Positions 9,159-18,671 of a stretch of DNA of 64,000 nt are shown piece after piece. The DNA is taken from positions 3,472,001-3,536,000 of the forward strand of contig NZ_CP121451.1 of assembly GCF_029689945.1 (NCBI RefSeq), in the 5' to 3' direction. The position numbers were made by a program, and so were the translations under genes. Under the pieces are notes generated by a model. The model ran no database searches and was not told the origin of the DNA. It was given only the letters and a program-made list of their open reading frames with translations. The stretch's first letter is position 1; each line of letters opens with the position of its first letter. Origin of the DNA: Paenibacillus amylolyticus. GTDB lineage: Bacteria > Bacillota > Bacilli > Paenibacillales > Paenibacillaceae.

Positions 9159-9186
9159 AAGCATCGCTGTGAAGCGGTGCTTTTTT
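9159..9186 (+). terminator. terminator after the zinc-ribbon gene
   Basis: AAGCATCGCT and AGCGGTGCTT pair (with a G-T pair) around a short loop and are followed by a T-run. Confidence 0.8.
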
Positions 9187-9215
9187 GTGCAATGGATTGA
9201 GTATTTGCTTCTATA

Positions 9216-9241
9216 ACAAAAAAGCCCCAAAGGGCCTTTTT
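9216..9241 (-). terminator. terminator after tdk
   Basis: On the minus strand AAGGCCC TTT GGGGCTT forms a short stem with one mismatch and then a T-run, 27 bases past the tdk stop. Confidence 0.65.
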
Positions 9242-9267
9242 GGAAGATATCAAAAATGTTTAGGAAT

Positions 9268-9867
9268 TTAGGATGAACATTCAACTTTGTGAGGAGGAAT
9301 GAAGCAGCAACGACAGCGCGGCTCGTAAGCCTCCGAATCGCCAATCATAACTACTGGACCCAACGTAACGGGCTCCCCATTGACGATACGTTGTGTAAAG
9401 GCTGCATCCGGGCTACCGCATACTGCACAGAAAGCCGAGAGTTTCTCGATGTCATCTGCCATGGCAAGCAAACCGCCGATATATCCGAATTCCTTACCAC
9501 GGTAATCCATATTAAGTCCATCCACAATGACATGCTTGCCACAATAGGCCAGCTCCGAGACCAGTTCCATAATGGCACTGCTGAAAAATTGTACTTCATC
9601 AAATGCAACAACATCTGCATCTATCGTTTGGTTCATGATCATTTCTACGGATTCCGTGGTTAATTGCCGGGGAATGGAATGAGCAGGTAGTCGATAACCA
9701 ATTCGGCTCACGATCTCGTCCTGGGCAAACCGATCGTCCTCGGCTGGTTTGTAGGCTACCACCTTTTTACGGCCAAATTGAATTAATTTTTGACAACGGC
9801 GAATGAGTTCACCGGACTTTTCACTGAACATGGGTCCAGTAATTACGGTAATACGTCCTGTTTGCAC
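9268..9867 (-). CDS. tdk: thymidine kinase
   Basis: Phosphorylates thymidine to dTMP in the salvage pathway. Seen: an N-terminal P-loop region GRITVITGPMFSEKSGELI, the DVVAFDEVQFF motif (Walker B-like, catalytic Glu), the lasso region DGLNMDYRGKEFG, and a zinc site formed by CAVC and CRCC. At 199 residues it matches the type II family. The GTG at 9867 is chosen because GAGGAG lies about 9 bases upstream; a longer ATG reading from 9903 adds a tail not expected in the family. The P-loop is odd: the usual GPMFSGKS is SEKS here, with Glu in place of the Gly before the Lys. Confidence 0.95.
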   Translation of the reverse strand: MQTGRITVITGPMFSEKSGELIRRCQKLIQFGRKKVVAYKPAEDDRFAQDEIVSRIGYRLPAHSIPRQLTTESVEMIMNQTIDADVVAFDEVQFFSSAIMELVSELAYCGKHVIVDGLNMDYRGKEFGYIGGLLAMADDIEKLSAFCAVCGSPDAAFTQRIVNGEPVTLGPVVMIGDSEAYEPRCRCCFIPPHKVECSS

Positions 9868-10042
9868 GGTGCTGCTACTCCTCTCACATACGGGATTCAA
9901 CAAAAAAAGCGACCATTACAGAGTACCACAAAATCTTTGGTAAGAGCCAGAACTAATCTGCGCAGTTTGTGTTACTATATGGAATGTTAAGCCGTTGGTT
10001 CCGGCAGCTGTTAATAGGAGTTATGGAAAAGAGGTGTTTACG

Positions 10043-10255
10043 ATGAGTGAAGTATTAATATCACTACAAGAGCGATATGAAAGCTTGAAAGCGCAGGCCG
10101 CTCTGGATGACGCGACGCAAGCGTTATTTGCAGAACTGTTCGCAGAAGCGGAGCGACTGCAGGCAAGTAACCTGACGTTGCGCAGAACGATCCTGAAGTC
10201 TTCTTCCAAAGAATCACGTATGTCTACCAAACTGCGGGATGCCTTATACGAATGA
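10043..10255 (+). CDS. small hypothetical protein, Ala/Glu-rich helical
   Basis: This 70-residue ORF has ATG 10043 preceded by AGAGGTG. The composition (ERYESLKAQAALDDATQAL; LFAELFAEAERLQASNL) predicts helices or a short coiled coil. No known motif. It ends at a hairpin shared with the convergent channel gene. Confidence 0.6.
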   Translation: MSEVLISLQERYESLKAQAALDDATQALFAELFAEAERLQASNLTLRRTILKSSSKESRMSTKLRDALYE

Positions 10256-10276
10256 CCCGGAGCTTACTCCGGGTCC
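10252..10276. terminator. hairpin between convergent genes
   Basis: GACCCGGAG and CTCCGGGTC form a perfect 9-base stem with a 4-base loop. It lies between convergent stops. T-runs are weak on both sides, so termination is inferred from position. Confidence 0.5.
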
Positions 10277-10611
10277 TCTTCTGTCTTTAGTTTGCGAGGG
10301 AATAGAATACCTGCTGTAATTCTGGCAATCATGGCAAAAGTGAGACCAATGCCTGCAAACATGTAGATCACGGTAAAAGCTTTGCTGAATCCGCTGGATG
10401 GCACAAATTCGGGATGTCCCACCGTAGTCAGGGTAACCGCGCAGAAGTATAACGCATCGATCCAGTGCAGACCTTCAACACGAGTGTAAAACAAAGTGCC
10501 TGACAGCAACGTTGCTGCCGTCAACGCGAACAGAGCCAGAAACTTGGGGTCTTTGAATGCATGGAAAATGCCTTTCAGCAGACGTTGTAACGTGATTAAA
10601 AATGATACCAT
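10264..10611 (-). CDS. two-transmembrane ion-channel protein (Ion_trans_2-like)
   Basis: This 115-residue protein has two hydrophobic segments (FLALFALTAATLLSGTLFY and FTVIYMFAGIGLTFAMIA) flanking a pore helix and filter TLTTVGHPEF. This is the minimal 2-TM potassium-channel-like subunit, which would act as a tetramer in the membrane. The filter reads TVGHPEF where classical K+ channels have TVGYGD, so ion selectivity is uncertain. No cytoplasmic gating domain is present. A promoter must lie in the 50 bases between it and the DUF2627 terminator. Confidence 0.75.
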   Translation of the reverse strand: MVSFLITLQRLLKGIFHAFKDPKFLALFALTAATLLSGTLFYTRVEGLHWIDALYFCAVTLTTVGHPEFVPSSGFSKAFTVIYMFAGIGLTFAMIARITAGILFPRKLKTEEDPE

Positions 10612-10661
10612 GATGATCCATCCTGTCTATGTAAAATAGGCGTTGTGTTGTATAAACACAC

Positions 10662-10693
10662 AAAAAGCCCGGACTCATGGAGTCCTTCCGGGC
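10662..10693 (-). terminator. terminator at the end of the DUF2627 gene
   Basis: On the minus strand GCCCGGAAGGACTCC pairs imperfectly with TGAGTCCGGGC, followed by TTTTT. It overlaps the last codons of the DUF2627 gene. Confidence 0.8.
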
Positions 10694-10992
10694 GTCTCTG
10701 CTTTTTCGGGTACATTTTTGGACCGGAAACGGGGACCTACATAATTACGCTTGCGGTCACGGAACAGGATCCAGCCTCCCAGAAAACTCATACCTGCGGC
10801 AAATAGGACAAGTCCACCGCCAAAGGAAAGCCATTGGAACCCTGGTGAAATCAGTTCGTTCCCGTGCTCGGCATAATATAGGAACAGGGCATCTTTCATC
10901 ATCAGAAAACCCTTCATTGCCATTAAACCCGGGATGACCAGAACAACAATTGCCAAAAAACGCGCAAAGACCAATCTTGTATTCATGAGCAT
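10675..10992 (-). CDS. DUF2627 membrane protein (YqzF-like)
   Basis: This 105-residue protein has two membrane segments (FLAIVVLVIPGLMAMKGFL; LSFGGGLVLFAAGMSFLGGW) and a basic cytosolic tail. The YqzF/DUF2627 family sits beside the branched-chain dehydrogenase genes in B. subtilis, and here it is likewise divergent from lpdA. ATG 10992 lies 5 bases after AAAGGG; a second in-frame ATG two codons later has better spacing and may be the true start. Function unknown. Confidence 0.75.
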   Translation of the reverse strand: MLMNTRLVFARFLAIVVLVIPGLMAMKGFLMMKDALFLYYAEHGNELISPGFQWLSFGGGLVLFAAGMSFLGGWILFRDRKRNYVGPRFRSKNVPEKAETPGRTP

Positions 10993-11216
10993 TATACCCT
11001 TTCTGCCAAAGTCGACATGAAATAAAGGTTACGCTTACAGATCATACCTCATTCCATCATAGCTTGGAATGCATAGGCTGTCCATGTATGATTGCTTCAA
11101 ACTTTGAGTTGACCGCTCAAGGAGAGTACAATGGCATATAGAGGGTAGAAGCCAAACCATGATTCAAGCCATTATAAATGATATTGAAAATTGATTCATA
11201 GAGGAGAGCATGAGAG

Positions 11217-12640
11217 ATGCCAATTACATGTGATGTTGCAATTCTTGGAGGAGGGACCGGTGGATATGTTGCCGCGATCCGGGCTGCACAGCTAGGAAAA
11301 CAGGTTGTTATCATTGAGAAGGACAAGCTTGGCGGAACATGTCTGCATCGTGGCTGTATTCCAAGTAAAGCTCTGCTGAAAAGCGCGGAAGTGTACGCCG
11401 AGATTCAAGAGAGTGAGACGTATGGTATCGAGACTAATGGAGCGACACTTGTATTTCCCAAAGTACAGGCGCGCAAGGATGCGATTGTGGAGCAGCTGCA
11501 CCAGGGCGTTCAATATTTGATGAAAAAAAATAAAATTCAGGTCGTACACGCGAAAGGGCGCGTTATCGGACCTTCCATCTTCTCCCCGCAGAGCGGAGCG
11601 GTCGCTGTAGAGTTCGAAGATGGGGAGATGGATACGGTGGTTCCGACCAATCTCATTATTGCGACGGGTTCACGTCCACGCGTGCTGCCTGGCCTGGAAG
11701 CGGATGGCAAGTTTATTATGAGCAGTGACGAAGCCTTGCGTATGGATGAGCTTCCTGCATCACTCATTATTGTCGGTGGTGGTGTGATTGGACTGGAGTG
11801 GGCATCCATGCTGAATGACTTTGGAGTAGACATCACGGTGGTTGAAGCAGCTGCTCACGTGCTGCCTGCCGAGGATGAGGATGTTGCAAGAGAGATGCAA
11901 CGATTGCTTGGCAAGCGGGGCGTTCGTTTCCTGACAGGGGCCAAGGTTCTAACAGAAACGTATAGCACGGATACAGAGGGCATCCAGATTGATGTGCAGC
12001 TTGGTAATGATAAGCAGGAAACACTGAAAGCCGATAAAATGCTCGTGTCAGTTGGTCGTCAGGCTAATGTCGAAAATATCGGACTCGAAAATACGGATAT
12101 CAAACTGGAGCATGGGTTCATCGTTGTGAATAAACAGTTACAGACTGGTGAAGGTCACATCTACGCCATTGGTGACTGCATCGGCGGTCTACAGCTTGCA
12201 CACGCGGCAAGTCATGAAGGTATTCTTGCTGTCAATCATTTGGCGGGGAAACAGTTCATGCCGTTGAATCCCATCGTATTCCGCGTTGTGTGTACACACG
12301 TCCGGAAGCAGCCAGCATTGGATTCACCGAGCGTGAAGCGAAAGAACGTGGCTATGACATCAAAACAGGCAAGTTCCCGTTTCAGGCGATTGGCAAATCG
12401 CTCATTCATGGAAGCCGTGATGGATTCGTGAAGGTGATCGCAGATGCCAAGACGAATGATATATTGGGGGTACATATGATTGGCACCCATGTGACAGAAT
12501 TGATCGCTGAGGCTTCTCTGGCTCAGATGCTGGATGCCACACCTTGGGAAGTCGGACAAACCATTCATCCACACCCTTCTCTGTCGGAAATCATGGGTGA
12601 AGCCATGCTGGCGGTCGATGGAAAGGCCATTGGAATGTAA
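11217..12640 (+). CDS. lpdA: dihydrolipoyl dehydrogenase (E3) of the branched-chain complex (frameshifted)
   Basis: E3 re-oxidises the lipoyl arm of E2 with NAD+ via FAD. Seen: FAD motif VAILGGGTGGYVAAIRAAQ, redox disulfide GGTCLHRGCIPSK, NAD motif LIIVGGGVIGLEWASM, second FAD motif IYAIGDCIGG, and the catalytic C-terminal HPHPSLSE. The frame breaks at 12270-12272 where a C is missing from a C-run; restored it reads NPHRIPRCVYTRPE. The product is about 474 residues. Start ATG 11217 follows GAGGAGAG. Being first of the E3-E1alpha-E1beta-E2 set and next to bkdAA-like genes, it belongs to branched-chain 2-oxoacid oxidation, which feeds iso/anteiso fatty acids. Confidence 0.93.
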
Positions 12641-12779
12641 GCCAAACAGGCTTATGAGAAAGGTTCTTTCCTTTTTTGGGCAAAAGGGATTATAATAAGG
12701 TTAAGCCAAGTCTTAGTACCAGGTTATAAGATCGGGTAGTAAGAGTGGCACAGGCTCTGATTAAAAGGAGGTACCTCAT

Positions 12780-13808
12780 ATGAGTTCACAAGGTACTGCA
12801 GACGCGGTCCATCGGCATCAACAGCTGGGGCTTAGCGATGGTGAAGTATTGGATATGTACAAATACATGCTGCTCGCACGCAAGTTTGACGAGCGTTGCT
12901 TGCTCTTGCAACGGGCTGGCAAAATTAACTTTCACGTATCCGGTGTAGGACAGGAAGCTGCGCAAGTAGGCGCCGCTTTTGGTCTGGATCGGGATCACGA
13001 TTATTATTTGCCGTATTACCGCGATTATGGTTTTGTGCTGGCGGTAGGCATGACTCCGCGTGAGTTGATGCTGTCCGCTTTTGCAAAAGCGGAAGATCCG
13101 AATAGTGGCGGCCGGCAAATGCCGGGTCACTTCGGTCACAAAAAGCTGCGGATCGTGACGGGCTCCAGCCCGGTTACAACACAGGTTCCGCACGCTGTCG
13201 GGTTTGCATTGGCAGCCAAAATGAAGAAGCAGGAATTTGTTTCTTTTGTTACGTTTGGTGAAGGATCAAGCAACCAGGGCGACTTCCACGAGGGAGCCAA
13301 TTTTGCAGGTGTACACAAGTTGCCTGTCATTATTATGTGCGAGAACAATCAGTACGCGATTTCCGTTCCGATTCACAAGCAGCTTAGCGGTAAAATATCG
13401 GATCGTGCACTCGGTTACGGATTCCCCGGATTGCGCGTAGATGGTAACGATGCGCTCGAAGTATACGCTGCTGTGAAGCAAGCACGCCAACGTGCCATAG
13501 CAGGCGAAGGACCTACACTGATTGAAGCGATGATGTATCGTCTCTCTCCTCATTCCACTTCTGACAATGATCTGGCTTACCGGACCAAGGAAGAAGTTGA
13601 AGAGAACTGGAAGAAGGACGGCGTACTTCGCATGAAGAATTATCTGATGGATTGCGGCATCTGGGATGAAGCCCGGGATGCGGATCTGGCTTCCCAGCTT
13701 GCACTGGAAATGAAAGAAGCGACTGAATATGCAGACAACGCGCCATATCCGAAACCTGAGGACACTCTGACGCACGTTTATGCGGACAGCGAAGAAGGGG
13801 GACGGTAA
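12780..13808 (+). CDS. bkdAA: branched-chain 2-oxoacid dehydrogenase E1 alpha subunit
   Basis: Thiamine-diphosphate-dependent decarboxylation of 2-oxo acids from Val, Leu and Ile. This 342-residue protein closely follows B. subtilis BkdAA: GQEAAQVGAAF, LPYYRDYG, the family segment DPNSGGRQMPGHFG, and the ThDP motif GEGSSNQGDFHEGANFA. The phosphorylation-loop region HSTSDND is present. ATG 12780 follows AAGGAGG. It is separated from lpdA by about 140 bases containing a TATAAT-like hexamer at 12691, so a second promoter is possible. It ends 2 bases before the E1 beta start, indicating translational coupling. Confidence 0.95.
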   Translation: MSSQGTADAVHRHQQLGLSDGEVLDMYKYMLLARKFDERCLLLQRAGKINFHVSGVGQEAAQVGAAFGLDRDHDYYLPYYRDYGFVLAVGMTPRELMLSAFAKAEDPNSGGRQMPGHFGHKKLRIVTGSSPVTTQVPHAVGFALAAKMKKQEFVSFVTFGEGSSNQGDFHEGANFAGVHKLPVIIMCENNQYAISVPIHKQLSGKISDRALGYGFPGLRVDGNDALEVYAAVKQARQRAIAGEGPTLIEAMMYRLSPHSTSDNDLAYRTKEEVEENWKKDGVLRMKNYLMDCGIWDEARDADLASQLALEMKEATEYADNAPYPKPEDTLTHVYADSEEGGR

Positions 13809-13810
13809 GT

Positions 13811-14796
13811 ATGGCAGTGATGGAATATATTGATGCAATCCGTCTTGCGATGAAAGAAGAGATGGAGCGGGATGAAAATGTCTTTATCCTCGGTGAAGAT
13901 GTAGGGGTCAAAGGTGGTGTGTTTACCACAACCAAAGGGTTGCAGGATCAGTTTGGCGAAATGCGTGTCATGGATACTCCGTTGTCCGAATCCGCTATTG
14001 CAGGTGTTGCCATTGGTGCAGCCATGTATGGCATGAAGCCGATTGCCGAGATGCAATATTCGGACTTCATGCTGCCAGCAACCAACCAGATCATTAGTGA
14101 AGCGGCCAAAATCCGTTATCGTTCCAACAATGACTGGAGTTGTCCAATTGTTATCCGAGCGCCAATCGGTGGCGGAATCTTCGGTGGGCTGTATCACTCC
14201 CAATGTCCGGAATCGATTTTCTTCGGTACACCTGGTCTGAAAATTATAGCGCCTTACTCGGCATACGATGCCAAAGGACTGCTCAAAGCGGCAATTCGCG
14301 ACCCGGACCCGGTCCTCTTTTTGAAAATAAAAAATGCTACAAACTGATCAAGGAAGATGTGCCTGAAGATGATTACATCGTTCCCATTGGTAAAGCCAAC
14401 GTGCTTCGTGAGGGTGCCGATATTACGGTGATCGGTTACAGCCAGCCGCTGCATTTTGTAATGCAGGCTGCCGAGGAGCTGGAACGTGAAGAAGGCATCA
14501 CGGCACACGTCCTGGATCTGCGCACTCTGCAACCGCTGGATCGTGAAGCGATTATTGCTTCCGCTCGTCTGACAGGCAAAGTGCTGATTGTACACGAAGA
14601 TAACAAAACCGGTGGTGTAGGTGCTGAAGTTGCCGCGATTATTAGCGAGGAATGTCTGTTTGAACTGGATGCACCGATTCAACGTCTCTGCGGACCTGAC
14701 GTGCCGGCCATGCCAATTAGCCCAACATTGGAGAAATTCTACATGCTGAGCAAGGACAAAGCCAAAGCAGCAATGCGTGCACTTGCCGAGTATTAA
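13811..14796 (+). CDS. bkdAB: branched-chain 2-oxoacid dehydrogenase E1 beta subunit (frameshifted)
   Basis: Partner of E1 alpha in the alpha2-beta2 decarboxylase. Seen: FILGEDVGVKGGVFTTTKGL near the N-terminus, DTPLSESAIAGVAIGAA, RAPIGGGIFGGLYHSQ, and the C-terminal transketolase-like domain (VLIVHEDNKTGGVGAEV). The frame breaks at 14318-14322 in a T-run; one extra T gives VLFFENKKCYKL and joins the two parts to about 328 residues, the normal length. The ribosome site GAAGGGGGA lies inside the end of bkdAA. Confidence 0.94.
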
Positions 14797-14843
14797 TTTC
14801 GTTTTATTGGATGTTTAAAAGTAAAGTTTGGAGTGATAATCAA

Positions 14844-16297
14844 ATGGCTGAACGTATGAAATGGATCGAGGTCATTATGCCGCAATTGGCGGAATCGCTG
14901 GTCTCGGCTACCATAGGCAAATGGTTGAAAAACCGGGCGACCGTGTGGAACAGTACGAGCCGATCTGTGAAGTAATCACCGATAAAGTCAATGCCGAGAT
15001 TCCATCCACGGTGGATGGAATTATGGGCGACCTTTTGGTGGAAGAGGGCACGACGATTGCTGTAGGTGAAGCAATCTGTCGCATGCAGGTCGCTGCTTCT
15101 GACGAAGAGGCGGCGGAGCAGGTAACACAAGTATCGCAGCAACAGGAGCAAGTGCAGCAACATGTAAGCCATACTTCTGTTGCCGCCTCAAATACAGCAG
15201 CACATGATCCCAACCAGCCGATGCGTAATCGGTATTCTCCGGCAGTGCAATCCCTGGCAGCAGAGCATGGTTTGAACTTGCAAAGCATCCAGGGTACTGG
15301 CGCAGGTGGTCGTATTACCCGCAAAGATGTCCTCGCATTTGTTGCACAGGGAGGTAACGCTGCTGCTGGATCATCTGCGTCTGCACAAGCATCTTCTCCA
15401 GCAGTTCAGCATGCACCTTCTGGTGTGCCATCTGCTTCTCCATTTAGTGGATTGAATCGTGGAAATGGCGAAATGGGATTAACCGCTGGAGAAGCGATCT
15501 CAGCGTCCGATGCAGGCGTTCCTGTGAGACATTCAGGCATTCATCTAACCGAAAGTCCGAAAATTCCACAGATCGAAGTGGAAGGTGGCGGCCAGGGAAG
15601 ATCGGAGTATTTCATCGATGTTACCCCTGTGCGTAATGCGATTGCGCGGAATATGCGTCAGAGCGTATCGGAAATCCCGCATGCATGGACAATGATCGAA
15701 GTGGACGTAACGAATCTGGTGATGCTGCGCAATAAACTCAAGGATGAGTTCAAGCGCAAGGAAGGCATCAATCTGACATATCTGTCCTTCATGATGAAGG
15801 GAGTCGTTAACGCGATTAAAGACTACCCGATCATGAACTCGGTATGGGCAGTGGACAAAATTATCGTTAAACGGGACATTAACCTGTCCATGGCAGTAGG
15901 AACCGAAGATTCCGTACTTACACCGGTAATCAAACATGCCGATCAGCGTAATATCGCGGGACTGGCCCGTGAAGTGGATGAACTGGCTCGCAAAACACGT
16001 GAAGGTACATTGAAGCTCGATCATATGCAGGGTGGTACGTTCACGGTGAACAATACAGGTTCATTCGGTTCAATCCTGTCCCAGCCAATCATTAATTATC
16101 CACAGGCAGCGATTCTTACATTTGAATCGATTGTTAAGAAGCCAGTCGTTATTAATGATATGATCGCTGTTCGTTCGATGGCTAACCTGTGTCTGTCGCT
16201 GGATCACCGAATCCTGGATGGCGTAATCAGCGGACGTTTCCTGCAACGTGTCAAAGAAAACCTTGAAGGATATACCATGGAGAGCACGGTGTATTAA
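14844..16297 (+). CDS. bkdB: branched-chain 2-oxoacid dehydrogenase E2, lipoamide acyltransferase (frameshifted)
   Basis: Core of the complex; transfers the branched acyl group from the lipoyl arm to CoA. Domain order: lipoyl domain (residues 1-80, lipoyl Lys in EVITDKVNAEIPS), Gln/Ala linker, peripheral subunit-binding domain (YSPAVQSLAAEHG...RITRKDVLAF), second linker, then the acyltransferase domain ending with the catalytic SLDHRILDGV. ATG 14844 with GGAGTG upstream is the true start. The frame is broken at 14928-14932, where one A is missing (KWLKKPGDRV). Joined length is about 484 residues. Confidence 0.94.
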
Positions 16298-16310
16298 GTC
16301 AATAGTTGAC

Positions 16311-16346
16311 GGGAAAGTGTATGTGCCGAAGGCCGTGCACTTTTCC
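16311..16346 (+). terminator. hairpin between bkdB and lipB
   Basis: GGGAAAGTG and CACTTTTCC pair around an inner GCC/GGC pairing, 14 bases past the bkdB stop. There is no long T-run after it, so it may attenuate or protect the mRNA rather than fully terminate. Confidence 0.45.
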
Positions 16347-16408
16347 TGCTGTCTATAGACACGTGCTCCATCGTACATTGAACCTGAAGCGGAAGGGTGT
16401 GAAGAATC

Positions 16409-17116
16409 ATGAGCAAGCCGCTGGATGTTGCATACATACCGATGCTTGATTATGAAGAGGCTTGGAACCGCCAGAAAGCGATTGTGCAGCGATTGGACGA
16501 GGGCAAGGGAGCGGAGCAGATGCTGCTTTTACAACACCCGCCAACGTATACGATCGGTTCACAAAATCATCCGGAGCATCTGCTTCTCAGTCCAGAAGAG
16601 TTGCGTGAGCAAGGGATTTCTTTGTTTCAAATTGACCGCGGTGGTGATATTACTTATCATGGCCCGGGCCAGTTGGTAGGTTACCCGTTATTGATTCTTG
16701 GTCGGGATGAAGACTTGGATCTGCACGGATATTTACGGAAACTTGAGCAGGTAATTATGGATTATCTCGCAGACCAGGGCATCACAGCCGGACGCAAAGA
16801 GGGTTACACGGGGGTGTGGATTGGCGATATGAAGATTGCTGCAATTGGCATCAAGTTTAATCGTTGCAAACACCGCCGTGGTTTCGTAACCAGTCACGGG
16901 TTTGCTTTTAACATCAGCTCGGGTATTCAACACGCGGGTTTTCAGGGGATTGTTCCTTGTGGGATTGAGCAGTACGGCGTTACGTCATTAGAGGATATAA
17001 CAGGCAAGTCTTATACAGTGGAGCAGGTAGCACATGAGATTGTTCCGTACTTCAATCGCATTTTTCCATATCAGATTAATTGGATTAGCGAAAAAGAAGC
17101 CCTTCAACGTCTGTAA
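16409..17116 (+). CDS. lipB: lipoyl(octanoyl) transferase
   Basis: Moves the octanoyl group from acyl carrier protein to the lipoyl domain, here presumably of the E2 encoded just upstream. The 235-residue sequence has the LipB marks: YTIGSQNHPEH, the RGGDITYHGPGQLVGYP segment, the catalytic Lys in KIAAIGIKF and catalytic Cys in GIVPCGI. ATG 16409 follows GGAAGGGTG. B. subtilis uses LipM/LipL instead, so a LipB-type enzyme next to a branched-chain dehydrogenase is a lineage difference worth noting. Confidence 0.95.
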   Translation: MSKPLDVAYIPMLDYEEAWNRQKAIVQRLDEGKGAEQMLLLQHPPTYTIGSQNHPEHLLLSPEELREQGISLFQIDRGGDITYHGPGQLVGYPLLILGRDEDLDLHGYLRKLEQVIMDYLADQGITAGRKEGYTGVWIGDMKIAAIGIKFNRCKHRRGFVTSHGFAFNISSGIQHAGFQGIVPCGIEQYGVTSLEDITGKSYTVEQVAHEIVPYFNRIFPYQINWISEKEALQRL

Positions 17117-17142
17117 ACAGACCGTCGAAAGGCTTGATGCTG

Positions 17143-17243
17143 CTATCCGAACAGTAACGGTTCGAGAGCGATGAAAAGGGTGGACCCAATCATGGCGATC
17201 AGCATGAGATAGATGATAATTTTGAACCATTTCTTTTTTGCAT
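17143..17243 (-). CDS. Prli42-like stressosome membrane mini-protein (frameshifted)
   Basis: A 33-residue protein is read on the minus strand once one A is restored in the run complementary to 17234-17239. It has a basic start MQKKKWFK, then a single membrane helix IIIYLMLIAMIGSTLFIAL, and a short tail ending LFG. This matches the Prli42 pattern (basic N-terminus, YLMLIAM helix), a mini-protein that anchors the stressosome to the membrane in Listeria. AAAGGAG lies 9 bases before the ATG at 17243. Without the added base the ATG frame stops after 14 codons. It is convergent with lipB. Confidence 0.7.
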
Positions 17244-17275
17244 GACGAGAGAACTCCTTTCAACATAAAATGTGT

Positions 17276-17439
17276 GTTCAAAAAAGATCGGTTTTCAGTA
17301 GAAGATGGGATGAAGCTAGAAATGGAGTAGCGGAGCGTAGGGAAAACTACGTGAGCAACGGACATTTCGGCTGAATTCCATATTCGAAGCTGATGATGCC
17401 GCCAGGCATCCTTCGTAATCAAAAGCGGACTTTTTGAAC
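17276..17439. repeat. palindromic intergenic repeat, family B
   Basis: A 164-bp gene-free element with imperfect inverted ends: GTTCAAAAAAGATCGGTTTT at the left faces the complement of GTTCAAAAAGTCCGCTTTTG at the right. The inside includes GGAGTAGCGGAGCGTAGG. It lies just upstream of the Prli42-like gene and could carry or modify its promoter. It is MITE-like and encodes nothing I can recognise. Confidence 0.55.
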
Positions 17440-17504
17440 AACCTCAAAGTAAACAAGCCATAGTAATTGTATTGTACCGTATCTACGAGAGGGAGGAAAG
17501 TCCT

Positions 17505-18637
17505 GTGATTAAACAACAACGTGTTATCGATCAGTTCATGGAACTGGTGCAGATTAATAGTGAAACGAAAAATGAACAGAACATCTCCAAGGTGTTAAAA
17601 GAACAGTTTGCAGATCTTGGTCTTCATGTCTATGAGGACGACACCATGGAGCAAACCGGACATGGCGCCGGAAACCTCGTTATTACTTGGGAAGCCGAAG
17701 GAACAGAAGGCGTTGCACCGATCTTTTTCACATGTCATATGGACACTGTAACGCCGGGACAGGGCATTAAGCCTGAACTGGGTGAAGATGGTTGGATTCG
17801 CAGTGATGGAACAACAATCCTGGGAGCAGATGACAAAGCAGGGATTGCAGCATTGTTCGAAGCGATTCGTGTGATCCAGGAAAACAAGATTCCTCATGGC
17901 AAAATTCAATTCGTCATAACAGTCGGCGAAGAGTCTGGCCTGGAGGGCGCACGTGCGATGAATCCGCAGGATATCGATGCCGAGTTCGGTTATGCGCTTG
18001 ACTCGAATGGAGCTGTAGGCACGATCTGTGTAGCTGCACCAGCCAGAGCTGAAATTCAAATGAGCATCTATGGTAAGTCCGCACATGCGGGTGTGAACCC
18101 GGAAGACGGGATCAGCGCCATTCAGGTTGCAGCCAAAGCAATTGCAGCGATGACACTGGGCAGAATTGATGATGAGACGACCGCAAACATTGGCAAATTC
18201 CAGGGTGGATCAGCACTCAACGTGGTATGTGACTTTGTACAGCTTGAAGCGGAAGCCCGCAGTATTGTGCAGGAGAAAGTCGAACTGCAGGTGGCACAGA
18301 TGCGTGACGCGCTGGAAACGACATGTCGCAAATACGGTGCAACGGCTGAATTCAGAAGCGAGATTCTGTATCCTGCATTTGGTTTCCATGATGAACAAGA
18401 AGTGGTACAGCTTGCGCAGCGTGCTATTCGCAGTATCGGGCTGGAGACGAGTACGTTTGCTTCCGGTGGTGGCAGTGATGCCAATATCTTTAACGGATTC
18501 GACATTCCAACGGTGAACCTGGCGGTAGGGTATGAGGATATCCATACAACCAAAGAACGCATTCGTGCCGAAGACATTGTGAAGTTGTCCCAGGTGGTCG
18601 TGGCTATTGTTCAGGAAACGGAGCCGGCAAGAAATAA
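17505..18637 (+). CDS. M20 family peptidase, tripeptidase-T-like (YqjE-like; frameshifted at the end)
   Basis: Zinc aminopeptidase of the PepT/YqjE group. Metal-site phrases: TCHMDTVTPG (His, Asp), LGADDKAGIAA (bridging Asp), GEESGLEGA (catalytic Glu), YALDSNG, and the last His in DIHTTKERI. The dimerisation domain starts near KSAHAGVNPEDG. GTG 17505 is chosen for AGGGAGGAAAG just upstream. As given, the frame runs on to 18797 straight through a terminator. Adding one base near 18620 ends it as ETxAGKK at 18637, giving about 377 residues, the family length. Confidence 0.88.
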
Positions 18638-18671
18638 AATACTGCATAAGTTACCTCATGTGTTCTTTAGA

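Noticed and set aside
17316..17519. Minus-strand ORF of 67 codons
   Set aside because: It covers the palindromic repeat and has no ribosome site; codon pattern follows the repeat, not a protein.
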